Shown here: positions 1 through 27,605 of the stretch, in pieces
Position numbering within the stretch: position 1 is the stretch's first letter
Layout of the letters: the number at the start of each line of letters is the position of its first letter
Assembly (NCBI GenBank): GCA_013399895.1
Contig: VXBA01000427.1
Span: forward strand, 124,408 to 188,407
Source: Serilophus lunatus
Lineage: Eukaryota; Chordata; Aves; Passeriformes; Eurylaimidae
Length of the DNA: 64,000 nt
Direction: 5' to 3'
Program-made: the position numbers and the translations under genes
The notes under the pieces: generated by a model
Database searches by the model: none
What the model was told of the DNA's origin: nothing
What the model saw: the letters and a program-made list of their open reading frames with translations, nothing else

Positions 1-60
1 CGGGACTAAAATATTCCACCTGGTACTAATGGAGGATTGATTGTGTGGGTTTTTTTTTTA

Positions 61-15469
<15,409 letters not shown>

Positions 15470-15500
15470 GTCGGCGGCTCCGTTGCCCGACCCCGACCCC

Positions 15501-15551
15501 CACACGCCACACGCCACACGCCACGAGCCGCCACCAGCCGCCACCAGCCGG
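15501..15551. repeat. short tandem repeats in the CTR9 5' UTR region
   Basis: Two adjacent micro-arrays: a CACACGC heptamer repeated about three times (15501-15524), then a GCCGCCACCA decamer repeated about twice (15525-15551). They lie 30-80 bp upstream of the start codon and are probably length-variable. Confidence 0.75.
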
Positions 15552-15695
15552 GCCGGGGCCGCCGCGCCCGCACTTCCCCTCACGGCACCGCCCGACCCGG
15601 ACGTGCTCGGCAGCGGGGCGGGGCGGGCTGCGGGCAGGCGGCGGCGGCCCGGGCCCTGTGCCTCACCAACCAACCCGCGGAAATAATAGAAAATA

Positions 15696-15725
15696 TGTGT
15701 GTGTGTGTGTGNATATATATATATA
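15696..15725. repeat. (TG)n/(AT)n microsatellite with an ambiguous base
   Basis: A TG run at 15696-15711 is followed by one N at 15712 and then an AT run. The N is the only ambiguous base I saw and falls exactly at the switch between dinucleotides. It is either a heterozygous site or an assembly uncertainty. Confidence 0.9.
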
Positions 15726-15851
15726 AAAACCACTAAAAGGCAGTGCTCGGCAGCGAGGCGGGCTGAGGGCAAACTGCGGTGTCCGTGCCCGTGTTCCTCC
15801 GTGCCTCATGTACCAACCCACAGAAATAATAGATATATATATTTGTACATA

Positions 15852-15860
15852 TATATAAAG
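15852..15860 (+). promoter_or_regulatory. TATA-like motif, repeat copy 2
   Basis: TATATAAAG in the AT-rich half of the second tandem unit, in the plus orientation and so pointing away from CTR9. No transcript is known from this sequence; it may simply be part of the AT microsatellite. Confidence 0.25.
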
Positions 15861-15980
15861 CGCTAAAAGGCAGTGCTCTGCAACGGGGCGGATTGAGGGC
15901 GAACGGCGGTGGCTGTGTCCGTGTTCCTCCGTGCCTCACACACCAACCCACAGAAATAATAATAAAAAAGATTATATATC

Positions 15981-15989
15981 TATATAAAG
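15981..15989 (+). promoter_or_regulatory. TATA-like motif, repeat copy 3
   Basis: TATATAAAG at the equivalent position of the third unit, followed about 30 bp later by GTTAGTGCTGTG. Its conservation between copies 2 and 3 may only reflect the duplication. Confidence 0.25.
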
Positions 15990-18900
15990 CAGTAAAAGGC
16001 GTTAGTGCTGTGTGTGTTTGTGTATTTGTACGCGCACCCGCTGGTAAATCGAATAGACTCTGGGCTGTGCCCCACGACCCCCGCCGGCAACGCCTCACAA
16101 CATCTTAAAATCCTTCAAAGGTTTCCGAAAAAACGCGCTGAGACGTGCGGATTTTCCCTATTTTTGCGAGAAAACAACGTGTTAATCAAAAATAGGTACC
16201 GCCCGACTGGCTCAGTTGGTGTCATGCTGTTAATACATTATTTCTGAGCCACAGCTTGGCCAACTTTTTACTTTTTCCAAGTCTTTTTGATTACAAATAC
16301 TGAATCTGACAAAATGCTGAATGCTGATCCCAGGCCCTGACCCTGAAACCTGTTCTGTGCCGAGTAAAGAAACAATTACACAATTGGGCTTCTAAATTGT
16401 GTTTTCCAGTGATGATGGCAGATGCACTGATATATTTGAATAAAACAAAGCGAGCACAGCAACACATGATCAATCGTGGTTATTTTTGCAGAGAAAAGAA
16501 AAAAAGTAGTGAGACTAAAAGATTCTCTGGCACATTTCTACTGGGATGATTGGAAAAAAATCGATCAAAAAGAAAACCATTATTTACACAACCTCTTAAG
16601 CCTCTTAAGCAAACTTGATTTTGTTTTTTAGGTGATCATCCCCAGAATACAAAATTGTGACTAAGTTGATAGTTATGACTATAACACATTAAATATGTCA
16701 TCTTGATTTAAAAATAATTGTGAATTTCTCTAATACTCTGTCTTGTAGTAGCAATGAGTCCATGACTTGCAGTGTCACCTGTTCTCTGAAGCCAAAGGAA
16801 GTAGTATTTTTATTTATTTAATATTTTGAATCTGAACTTTAGACTTTTTATTTATCCACTAATGATTCTGACTTAAGTTGCCTGACCCAGTGCATTGTGA
16901 CAAGCATTTCTCCTCCTGTTTGAGTAATTTATTCCATAAACACCTTTTGTAGAAGAAACTTTGGCATGTGGCAGAAAAGCAGAGTGACATTGAAATTAGT
17001 GGAAATGACTGGGCATTTTTTGCATTAAAAACGTGCCAAAACTGATGTTATGCAGAGCAAGATGATAATTAATAGAGTTTCTAAGCCTACTTTACTGATT
17101 TATAGGCTGAATTTTCCAAATAAATTACTTTTTTTAGATATTCTAGTTAATGCTGAATCTGTTTGGACTGAAAAGGCAGCCTGTTCCTGAGGTGCTCATT
17201 CACCAGTTAGTGGCTGTAGAAAACTAGATTTCCTCGTGGACAAAAAAAATCAGTTTTAAGCAAAGATTTTATGTGGCCAGGCCTTAAGAATATTAAACCA
17301 AAGTTAAAAAGGGAAAAAAATTCTTGCTTCCTGCTATTAACCTTCTAGAAATGTTTTAAAATGTTTAAAATTTTATTTACTATGTTGTTGAAAGCATTTT
17401 TTTTCATCCCCACCGACAGCAATAAATCAGTATTGGCTATGTAGAACCTCTTTAATGTATAAAATACTGTTCTGATGAAAAAAACTGGGGTTTTTTGCAT
17501 TATGAGTGTTTGGGACATTTCAAGACAAGAGGCTTATTAATAGTTTAGGCCTGGCATGATGTGTATCTTGAAAAGATAGTAAGCAGGTTTAGTAAAATGC
17601 TTGTTGCCTTTTTTGTTGTTTTTCATGCTTTTTCACATATAGATATATATTTATATCTTATTTGTGTGATAAACATGATTTTGTCCTACAGCAGTACATG
17701 TGCAGTTCTATAATTTTTTAATGCTTAATTCCCTCACCTCACCTTTCTAAATATAAAAGTGTGGAAATACGGTGTCGTTATTGCCACCTCCTGGCAACAA
17801 AAGGATGACTCCTATCCACAGTCAGCATCCAGCATTCTGTCACCAGAAAGGTTGGGCTTCCTCTGTGGGGTTCAGTATTTTCTCTGGTTGCAGCTTTGCA
17901 TCTTCCTGGGTTTTTGGCTTTAGTGTGTTCCAAGATGTCAAAAATGCGTTACTTGTTCCAGGAAACTGTGTTTGATAAACACTGAATTGTTAAATGATAC
18001 ATTTTATTTGAATGATGAACGTATTGTATAAAAAAAGGCTGATTTTTTTTTCCTCCCTTCTCTTCCTGGTGAAGGCTTTTTCAGGGATTATGCAATAGCA
18101 TTATAGGTTTAAAAAGCTTGTCGGCAATTAATAGGACAAGTGAGGATTGCACAGAAGATTGTACGCATGACACTGCAATGCTGTAATGTAAAGAATGAAA
18201 GTATTACTAATTTTTAGTATAGAATGTTTGCTAGAAAGAAATAGTGTCTTTAAGACTTTAAACAAATTTACACCTAGAGATATATACTGATTTTTTTAAT
18301 TAGTTTATTTATAATGAACTTCAGGAATTTTGCCATCCTGTATTCTCTCTCTTTTAAAAATATTTGGTTTACAAAAGCTTGCACTTGATCAGAGCAAAAC
18401 TTTTAAAAAGAAACAGAAAGATCGGGGTGGAGACTACACTGTCTGCTGCTTGCCAAAGCATTCTTCCAGGAGGATTCCTGAGTTCTGGTACCGTGTTCTT
18501 TGAAATGAAATTGTGCAACATATTTCTGAACACATTAAATCCCATTAATGCTTTGATGGGGATATTAGTAGCTAACCCAAGAACACTGAGTTTTAGCATC
18601 CCCTATCCTCTAGTCTTTTGATAAAAGTATTTTTCATAAAATATTTTTCGGACAAGTACTTTGACATAAAAAACTGACAATAATGACAGTTGATTTGCTT
18701 AAAATGCTTAAAATAAAATATACTTTACTCAATGGAATGTGATTGTCTGCTGAAAATTGAAGGTAAAAAGGCTACAGAACAGGTACAGAAATCAATGTCT
18801 TTAGATCCTGTAATGGTTCTTTTTAAAATGCTATGAAAGCAGTGGAGGAACTACATCTTATTTAAATTATCTCCTCCTTGTGTTAATCATTGTTAAAACA

Positions 18901-20047
18901 ATTCTTTTAATTCTGAAACCTGTGCATGCTCTCTAAACCCCTAGTTTTTAACAGCAAGTTTAAGGAAAGGAAAACACATCATCCAAGCAAGGACTTGAGT
19001 GCAGAAGTCAGTTCCAAAAATAACAATGAACACTTGTGCTGAAATTCTCAGGAAGGATGAAGCCTGAGAATCAGCCTGAAGATGAAGAAACATTTTGGGA
19101 ATATGTCAACAAATCTTTCCCTGTTTCCTGGCGGTGACTGGTTGTTCTCAATGTCCTTTTCATTAATGTGATCTATCATATAAACTATATACTGACTTCT
19201 ATACCTAGGAATTAAATAGAAAAAACCAATTAATTTTCATCTATTTAACATCCATAGTCCCTTTTCTAGTGATTTACTTTCCTTCTGTATCTCCTTTTTC
19301 TTTTTTTTTTTTTTTTGTTTTGTTTGTTTTTACAGAACTCTTTCCCTTTTGTTTCAGCACTTAAAGTGACTATGTTTAAACAAATCAATCTGCCACTTCT
19401 TCTGGGCAGATTTCTATCCTGACATTAAATGAGATCTGAACGATCTGTTCAATAGCCTGTGAATGCAAATACCCACTGATGTAGTTTAAAAAAAAAAAAA
19501 AAAGTTGATGTAAATCTGTTTTGCATCAGACATAAATCTTCTGAAAACATTAAGCCTATTTCTAATGTGCTTGAAGACATGGAGAACAAAACCCCAAGTC
19601 TGCATGAGGACAAGGATGAATGTTATGGATGTTGCAGAACCTGGGTATGATTTTTATTTTATTTCATTAACGCTTTGGAGTTCCTGCCATCTACATCCTG
19701 TAGATGTTCTGAATAGGTAAAGTTTAAGGTGTAAACAGGAGACTTAATCTTGGAAGTTTGAATCTTGTGTTGATTTTTGAAACTGGTCTTTTTAATTTTT
19801 TTTTCTGACTAAATCTTTAAAGCTATAAAAAGCTTGTTCCACAACTTTTTAAGATCAGGCTTTTTAAGGAGAAATGCCAGAATGGCAGTATTCTGAAATA
19901 AAGCATATATAGACTCACAGACATATATTTTCCCTTCCTTACACACATGTTTATTAAATGTAATACATGATCTATTTTATAATATGCAATACTGTATGTA
20001 TGCATTTAAAAATAATAAACTGTAAGTAACCTAACTCTTCTGTTTAC

Positions 20048-20076
20048 ATATTCATGAACTTAGAGTTCATGAATAT
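20048..20076. repeat. perfect 13-bp inverted repeat with 3-nt loop
   Basis: ATATTCATGAACT (20048-20060), loop TAG, then its exact reverse complement (20064-20076). This can fold into a hairpin. There is no evidence that it is transcribed. Confidence 0.9.
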
Positions 20077-21743
20077 TTTCTTTGACCTTAGTAGAAGCAC
20101 TGCTTCTATTTAGTCATAATCACAGCATTAATTATCAGAGGTGCTGGGACTTTATTAAGGCTTACTTTATGTTCTTATCAGTGTATTTACTTATAAATTT
20201 GTCTCCCCCAGTAATGTTTCATTAACATCTCTTACTTTTTAGATAGAAATCATTAATTTTGTAGGGCAGACTAACTTTTGGTGTGGGAGAAAATGGATCT
20301 TTGTAAGGGAAAGAAAAATAGTAATTTTAATTTTTTTTCCCACTCAAGATGGAAACTATTATTCTACTGGATCTAATTCCTAGTTGAAAAGTAGGTATAT
20401 TATATGTAATTTATTTCATCCCAGGAGGAAAAAGTGCACTTTTAAAACTTAACCTTTATGCCAATGCTTCTATGTAATTTCTTAACATGCATCTTGCTAT
20501 TAATAATGCAAAACACTTTGTTTTTTATGTTGTGAATGAAAAACATAAATCAGATTACTTTAAACTCCACTGTAATGGCACGATGTGTATCTAGCTACTA
20601 ATTTATTTAAGAAATGTCTGTTCTGTGTTTCTGTCTTACACTTGATGTGTTTATATCCACATTCTTCTTAGAAGGCCAGGGACATTTTGTTCAGTGATTT
20701 GAGAAGTGATGTGGATGGATGCCATACTTGAAGCCTGTTTTTTTATCCCCTATCCACATGTAACTTAAGTTTACAATTAACTTGATCCATGCAAGTAGAG
20801 CCATTGATCCCTGCCTAGGCATAAGCCCAGATATCTTCTTGAATTAAGGCCTCCCATTGGAAGAGAACCAGTAAACATTATCAGCCAGAAACAACTGTTA
20901 TTTGATGATGCCAGGAGGTCTTCTCAGAATTGGTTCACTAGCTAATTTGGAACCTGTTTCCATGGATTGCTCTGTGTTCTTGCTCAACTTCTAAGGCCAT
21001 GGGGCAAGTGGGTAGCTCTTCATTTAAAAGTAATTTAACTGGAGGGATACCTATTAACTGGGACTTTCCAGAAGTAGGTAACAATACTTAGAAAGAAGAA
21101 AAAATGTACAGGCATCTCTTCCCCTTTCTCAAGGCATCTTCTAAAATTGGTATTCCATGATAAGTCAGAGTGGTTATACTGGGACATACTGGACTTGGTA
21201 TTCTCAACCCATGTTGTTAATGGAATGTAGGCTATAGTTCACAGCAGTGGCAAACTACTGCACTAGAAATCCTGTATTGGGAACTGCCTGGAAATTCTTG
21301 GAGTTGCACATTAATAGAACAATACCCATCATCATTAAAGTGAGAAAGACTGACAAGTGTAAGGAATTAAATTGGTCTCCCTGAGTAAGCTGCATATGCA
21401 TGTCTGCCTGAAGTTGTGAGCTGATTTCATGGCCAGGGTCTGTCGGTGCCTTGTAGTCCTCTGTTGCTGGAATTGCCATCCATGATGCAGTATATTTATA
21501 AATAAAACTGTTTCTATCTGCAAGCTCAGCCCGGGATGTAAAGTCAAGTTGTGCTTTTTTTCCAGCTTGCACATCACCACTAATACAGCTACTGCTGGAA
21601 CTGGGTCAAGAATTCTGTTGATTCAGAAGGCAGTAAAGGAACTCACAGAACTATGTTGCCTCTGCAAGTCTGAGTAAAAGTTTATTTATATCAGTCAAGT
21701 GACCATGCATGCATGCAGATCAGACCATTCAAAAGAAGGTTGG

Positions 21744-21773
21744 TTATTATCTCACTGGTTGTTATCTCACTGG
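21744..21773. repeat. 15-bp direct tandem duplication
   Basis: Two adjacent copies of TTATTATCTCACTGG (21744-21758) and TTGTTATCTCACTGG (21759-21773), 14 of 15 bases identical. A small replication-slippage duplication. Confidence 0.85.
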
Positions 21774-23712
21774 TAAAAAGAGGGTCTCATTTGCACCTTA
21801 GCAGATTATTTTGCAATTTCTGAGTTTGTGTGTAGAATTCCTAATGTGCTGGAAACACAAGCCTTGTAAGAGAAACACCTTTAACTAGGTAATAACTATT
21901 GTTCAGGCATAATTCCTTTGTGGTAATCAAAGGTAACACGACTCAAGCAACAAACCGGGCAACTCATGTAGGCAAAATTGGCAAACATAGTACATTTGAC
22001 AGCTGTGTAGCTCAAGTCTGGAAGGACAGGTGTGTATGCCTCAGATTCTCACATTTTTAGTCACATGTACTTCTAATACTGAGTCATTTTTTACAGCGCA
22101 AGGGAGGTTGTGTTTTCCAATGTGATTTTAAAAATACAGGTTTCTTTCTTAATTTAGCTGTGCCATTTTGTACAGAAGCTGTACATAAGGAATGCAATAT
22201 TGACATCAGTCTGTCTGAAACTGTAGTGATAGAAACCTTTCAACCCTTGAGAAACTCTTAAGTTCATTGCTTAACTTTGCCTTTAGAGTTTTTTTCAGAA
22301 AGTTTAACCTGAATTTCCCTTGCTTTTATGCCCCATTCAGCAGTACATAGAAAGAAGATGGGATCTTACCTTTCTTTAGGGCACTTTGTGTTTTCCAAGG
22401 GCATGTAAACAGAGCAGTCTGGTTCTTTGTAAACAGATGCTGTTTATGAAAGATGTTTATACACCATGAAGGAGATGTGAAATCCTTTGAGTTCATATAC
22501 ATGTGATTGGTAATGTCACTTCTGCAAGCATTTTTCCTATTAACTCCATCATGAAAATACCTGTATTATCTGCCCTCAGGAATATTCAATCATGGTGATT
22601 GCTAATAGACTATGAATACTGATAAACTAGAGAATACAGTCAGTAGGAACTCTTATAGGCCACTGAGACCGCAGGAATACGAAAGGAAGAACAAACACAC
22701 AAATTTAGCAGTGATATGTCTAAAATAAGACAAAACACTTCTGCAGGACACTTCAAAGCTCAGACATTAGTGTAAGAATTGGAAAAAAGGGTAATTTTAC
22801 TTAGAAATTAAATGGAAGTAGACTGAAAATTTCGAAGGGAAAACTTTGGCTTCCTTTTGCAAAGCTTTATAGAAGTTTTAACAAGGCTTACTTCTCAAAC
22901 AACTGAGAAACTTCTAAAATAGCCAGTCACAATCCTGACAAGTGGAGAATGTGGCTTTTTGTTGTGTGTTGTAATGTTTGTTTTGCACATACTTCCACTT
23001 CAACTGTGTTTTAAAAGCAATTTCAATTTGGCTGTCCTAAGTAGAATCTGCTGAAGGTAAAATCACAATAAATTACACCAAAATTCTCCCTTTACTAGAG
23101 ATTATAATAAGTTCGCTAAGTTCTTATCTCTATTGCTTGCACAGTTTTGTGTATGTAAAACTATAACTCAGGCAGCTGAAGATGAATGGTCTCTGATTCT
23201 GATCCTTCTGATCTTCCAGGTTTGAGAGGTTTTTCCAACATACCCTTTTTAATCTCATTTAAGTTACCTCCATGGTATAGTTTTAGGAAGGAAGGCTGAT
23301 AATTCTTTTGGAGGTTTTCACATGTTCTGGACAGGATTATTATGTAGCTCTGAAGGCTGCTGTGAATTATCCTAAATTTTTATGACATGAGGGAGACGAG
23401 ACCTGCCTTGACCTTAAATATATGCAGACTTTCCAAACTGACCTGGAAAAGGTATCACTTGTGTTCTCTGCTCTAACCCTACACGTTCAACCTGCTGTGC
23501 TGGTTGAATATGAGACAACAAGAGTATTCTGCAGTTGTTTCTTTCCTTCCTTGGCAGAAGTGTTAACTCCTTCACATAACATACCCTCAACAATGTTTCT
23601 ATCTGAATGATGAAGTAGGATAAACATCAGCAGAGGGCACTATTGAGGTATAAATAGAAGAATAATAAACTGAAATTTAAAAGAAGTGCTGCCATGTGTT
23701 TTCAGTTTTCAT

Positions 23713-23800
23713 TCATAGAATCACAGCATAATTTACAACCAAAAAGGGGCTCTGAAGGTCATCGGGTCAATCCCTGCTTCAGAGAGCCCAGTTCGAAGTT
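23713..23800 (-). mobile_element. short CR1-like 3'-end fragment
   Basis: TCATAGAATCACAGCATAAT followed by a GGGGCTCTGAAGGTCATCGGG block matches the reverse complement of the CR1 3' end (ATTCTATGA tail and the nearby GGTCATC-type block). The fragment is under 100 bp and diverged, so the right border is approximate. Confidence 0.7.
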
Positions 23801-26800
23801 GGATACAATCAATGGCCATGGTAATGTGTCTGCATTGTTGGATAATCTGGAAAAGCCTGATTGGTTTTTTCTCCAAATCACTTTCATATCCACTTGTGAG
23901 ACTGGATATAAGGCTTGCTCAGAGTGGAAGAGTAGTTCTTTTTGTATGAACAACACAGAAAAAAAAAACTTAACCATTTTTGTTCCCAAAGTCAATAAAT
24001 AGTATTTTTTAACAATTGCTCATCACCTTTATAATAACAGACAAGTATAAAAAAGTAATAAATTAGTCTTGTCAGTGTCTTGTCTGTTCCTTGTGTAAGG
24101 CAAGTTTGACCAGCATGGTACTATCCATGTAGGTGCTTTTGAAGCAAGGTATTATTGTTGCTTTGTGATCTGGGTTCTGTGGTATTTGCTGCTCAATACT
24201 GTAATTTTCTTTTTTCCAATGCCTTTCTTGGAGAGCTGAGGTAGATAACAACAGGAGGAATTTACAAAAGTGAACACTGCTTACATGTTTTAAAACTCTG
24301 AAGAAGTGCTTATATTGAATGTGTGGACAGATTTATAGAAAGCAGAGGCTTTTCCAAATCAGTGAGTTTTATTAAGGAATTTTTTTTTTTTTTAAAATAT
24401 AAACACAGTGCTAGCCTGCCATCATCACTTGAATTAACTCCAGTTCCTTTTTTCAATCTGCTTGCTTATATTAGCTAAAATTTTATTGGCTAAAATGGTA
24501 AACTGTTGAATTTTGTAGGATATAGCATTTTCCTTTAGCTTATCCTGTTCTGCAGTGCTTTTCAAGAGTCTGTTTGAGGTAAAATTGCAGACTTCTGAAC
24601 TGTGCAACAAATGTCTGTAATAAACTACAAACCACAATGCTACTTCAGGGAGTTTACTGACACTTAATAATTTGCATCATTGACTTAAGACAAATGTTTT
24701 ACTACAGTCTTCAGTCTGAGAAGCAATGTCGTTACATCTCAGTGCCTGGTTTTCAACCTTTTTTTGGCAAACTGTTAGTTAAGATGTTTATTCAGACATA
24801 ATATTTGTGATTTTGCATATTAAATAGAATTGATAAAAAGGAAAACATCTCTTTTTTAATTCTATTTTTGGTGCTGGAAAAGTGACTATTACAGGTATTG
24901 TTAGGTCACTCATGAGTAACACCAATGTTTGCCTGCCCCTATGGATAGTAATCTCATAAAGAGCTCATTGGCCTCTTAAAAACATTTTCCTCTCTCAGTT
25001 AAATCAACTATATTTGAATCTGTTTAGCTAAAAATCTGGCTTCTCTCAGATGGTGAGCCACCCCTTTAACATAAGCAGTGGGATTTACTTAAACGTTGGT
25101 TTAGATTCCTGGCAGCCATCCCAATAAATTAGTTTTAGCTGGCTCTGGCTAATGGGCTCATGAGCCACATGCAGTTTGGAGCATTGCTGTGAGCATATCC
25201 TTGTTAAGATCAAATGCCAACCAAGTTTTAAACAAAGGTAGGGATAAACCTGTGAAGGTAATGTGATAGTTGAGTGCATTGGAAGATGATGGGATGGCAT
25301 GGAGGAGAGGAAGTTATTCTGTAATGGGTTTTAAATGCTGTGTAGTGTGGAAGACTTGAGGCCACACAAGGCATGAGTTAAAAATCAGTTTAGGATGACT
25401 GCTAAAGACAGCACTATCTTTTCTGAGTGCTGGGTGGGCTGTAAACAGCAAAACATTCACAGCAGTGCAGTGTGGAAAGGGCCCCTACTGTAAACTTGTA
25501 TATCCCCTGCAGAAAATGAAGCTCAAAAGAGACAATTCTGAGGGACTGATCAAACCTAAGAACATGGAAGTTATGAATGACCTTCATTTAAATGATTACT
25601 CTTAACTCCTGAGGTGCAGAGGTGACCACCATTGTAAACAGCAGCACAGTTAGCACTCCTGCTGCCAGTCCTCCTTGCACTGAGTGTTTGGAGTGTTCTT
25701 GTGAAAAGGAATGCAAGGTTGTGCATTGTATCATGCAGTAGCTAAAAAAGTTGAGATAACTGGAATCATGTGGAAAAGCAGCTGAATTACACCTGATAGG
25801 CTGCAAAGGCACATATTCCTTTTCAGAGGTAGGGACTAAATCTACAAAAAACAAGTAATGATTTTAGTCATGACCTTGTGAAATTGATGTTACTCTGACT
25901 GATTAAAATCAAGCACAGAGCACTACAGGTCCTTCATGTAACATCCTGTGGTTTGGTGTTTCTCTTCCTTCCTCCTACCCCAAGCCCCAACACAAGGCCC
26001 TCAAATGGTGGTGTACTTGCACAATGAGATTCTATAGTGCATACATTTAAAAAAGTTATTTTACAATTGCACACCATTGTCTAGCTTTAGATTGCAAATT
26101 TTACTTCATCTTCTTAGAAAATTACAGTGAGAGTTTTGTTCTCTTAATATTGTAAAGTTGCAACTCTTTTGCTGACTTTTCCGAGAGGATGACCAATTGC
26201 TCTCTTGGTTAGTTTATATTCTGTTGCTATTCTAATGGGTTGAGTGAAGGGAAGAGGATATTGTTTATTTTTACTTTCCTCTGTAGGGCTTTGGTTTGTG
26301 ACACTTCCCTGTGAAATTATCCATATGTTTCCTTAGTAGTTTTCAAGTGGTTTCAATTCATTATTATACAAAAAAGGATGACATCCAAGGTGGGGCTTTT
26401 GATTTGGCAACCTCAGGTTTGTGCAAAAATTTTGTTTAAAATGAAATCGACGGGATTTTCTGTTATGGATGTTTAAATGCTTCTTACATTGTGGAACAAG
26501 TTAGAGTTAATTTAAAATCCTTCATTTCCTCAAATTTCTTCTCAACTTCTAAAGAAAAAAAAGAGGGGTGGAAGGGAATTTCTTATAAACACTTGCAGGG
26601 ACACTTATAAACCTAAGTTTCTTGAATTCCTGGAAAAAAGTAACTGTCTGTTGCTGTTGTTACTGTATGTCCCAATCCAGGGAGCTAATTATTTACCATA
26701 AACTTTCTAAAAGCAAATTGATTAGATCAGTATATCTCATGAGAGAATCTTTATGAGGCAGATCAACCTCTGATCTGCAGACAAAATTTGGTAGGGATTC

Positions 26801-27605
26801 CCTTTATTTTGGACAGACTGACACTGGCAGTAACAAATATTTATCAGGTTTCTTACTAAGGAAATACTGGTAGAGGAACTCTGTAAAGGAAGGAAACAAG
26901 TCTTTCATTCATTCATTTCATTTTAAAGAAATGGTAAATTACTTTAATAGATGTGTTTCCAAAAAGGAGAGATGTGGCTGTATCTGCTTCTGTACAATGC
27001 CTGTCCTAATTGACTTCTGAGTTTCATTAAGGTTTATAAATTCTCTTGTACTCTTGGAATCAAGTTCTTGCCCAGTAATTCAGTTCACAGATACTTAATG
27101 GCATTTTTGGAAACATTGCAAACAGGAATGGAGGTTTAGTACTGAGCAGATGGTACAATACTGAGGAATTGTTATTAAGTAATCTATTTTTAAAGTTGAA
27201 TTAATTTTTCTTATTACTAAGGTTCTGTAAAAAAGAAAAAAAACCACCCAGGCCCTGAAATTCTGTAGTGGTTGAATGTCTGTGTGGTTGCTGCACAACT
27301 AGAGAAGTGGGGAATGGCTGCCTTACCTTATTGTGTGGCAGTGAGGTTGAATTTTGAGGACTATTGATACTCATATGAATTGTTATGGGGTTTTTCCTAG
27401 CATTTTCTCATATCTGTGTTTGAAGACTTGGAAAGGACACCAATTCAAGGACCCTTCAGCAAATATTGTATCTCAACTTTGCAGTTCAAAACCATAACCC
27501 TTCAAAGGCCGGTGCTTACTTGTGAAGAAGGTAGGACCATGCTCAACTTGTACTTAAGCCTAACTCATTTAGGTATGTTTTGTGCTAATGCACTTATTAT
27601 GCTCC
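23801..27605. other. intergenic, no gene recognised
   Basis: AT-rich unique sequence with a T run near 24379-24393. Short frames at 25085-25300 and 25588-25854 on the minus strand have no family resemblance. Nothing else identified. Confidence 0.7.

Larger units (their letters stand above)
15601..16010. repeat. tandem repeat, about 130-140 bp unit, about three copies
   Basis: Units begin with GTGCTCGGCAGCG-like sequence at 15601, 15741 and 15871, and a fourth partial start lies near 16001. Each unit has a GC-rich half, a TGCCTCAYNNACCAACCC block with AGAAATAATA, an AT microsatellite and then CTAAAAGGCAGTGCTC leading into the next copy. Copies 2 and 3 are most alike. Copy 1, nearest the gene, is the most diverged and contains the GC box. 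This is a local tandem duplication at the upstream edge of the CTR9 promoter. Confidence 0.9.
16011..23712. other. intergenic, no gene recognised
   Basis: The first 200 bp (to about 16210) still contain clustered CpG dinucleotides. Beyond that the sequence is AT-rich with T runs (about 19300-19316), A runs (about 19489-19503) and one perfect palindrome. Six-frame reading shows only short unrelated frames. No coding exon, RNA gene or complete transposon was recognised. Confidence 0.7.
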
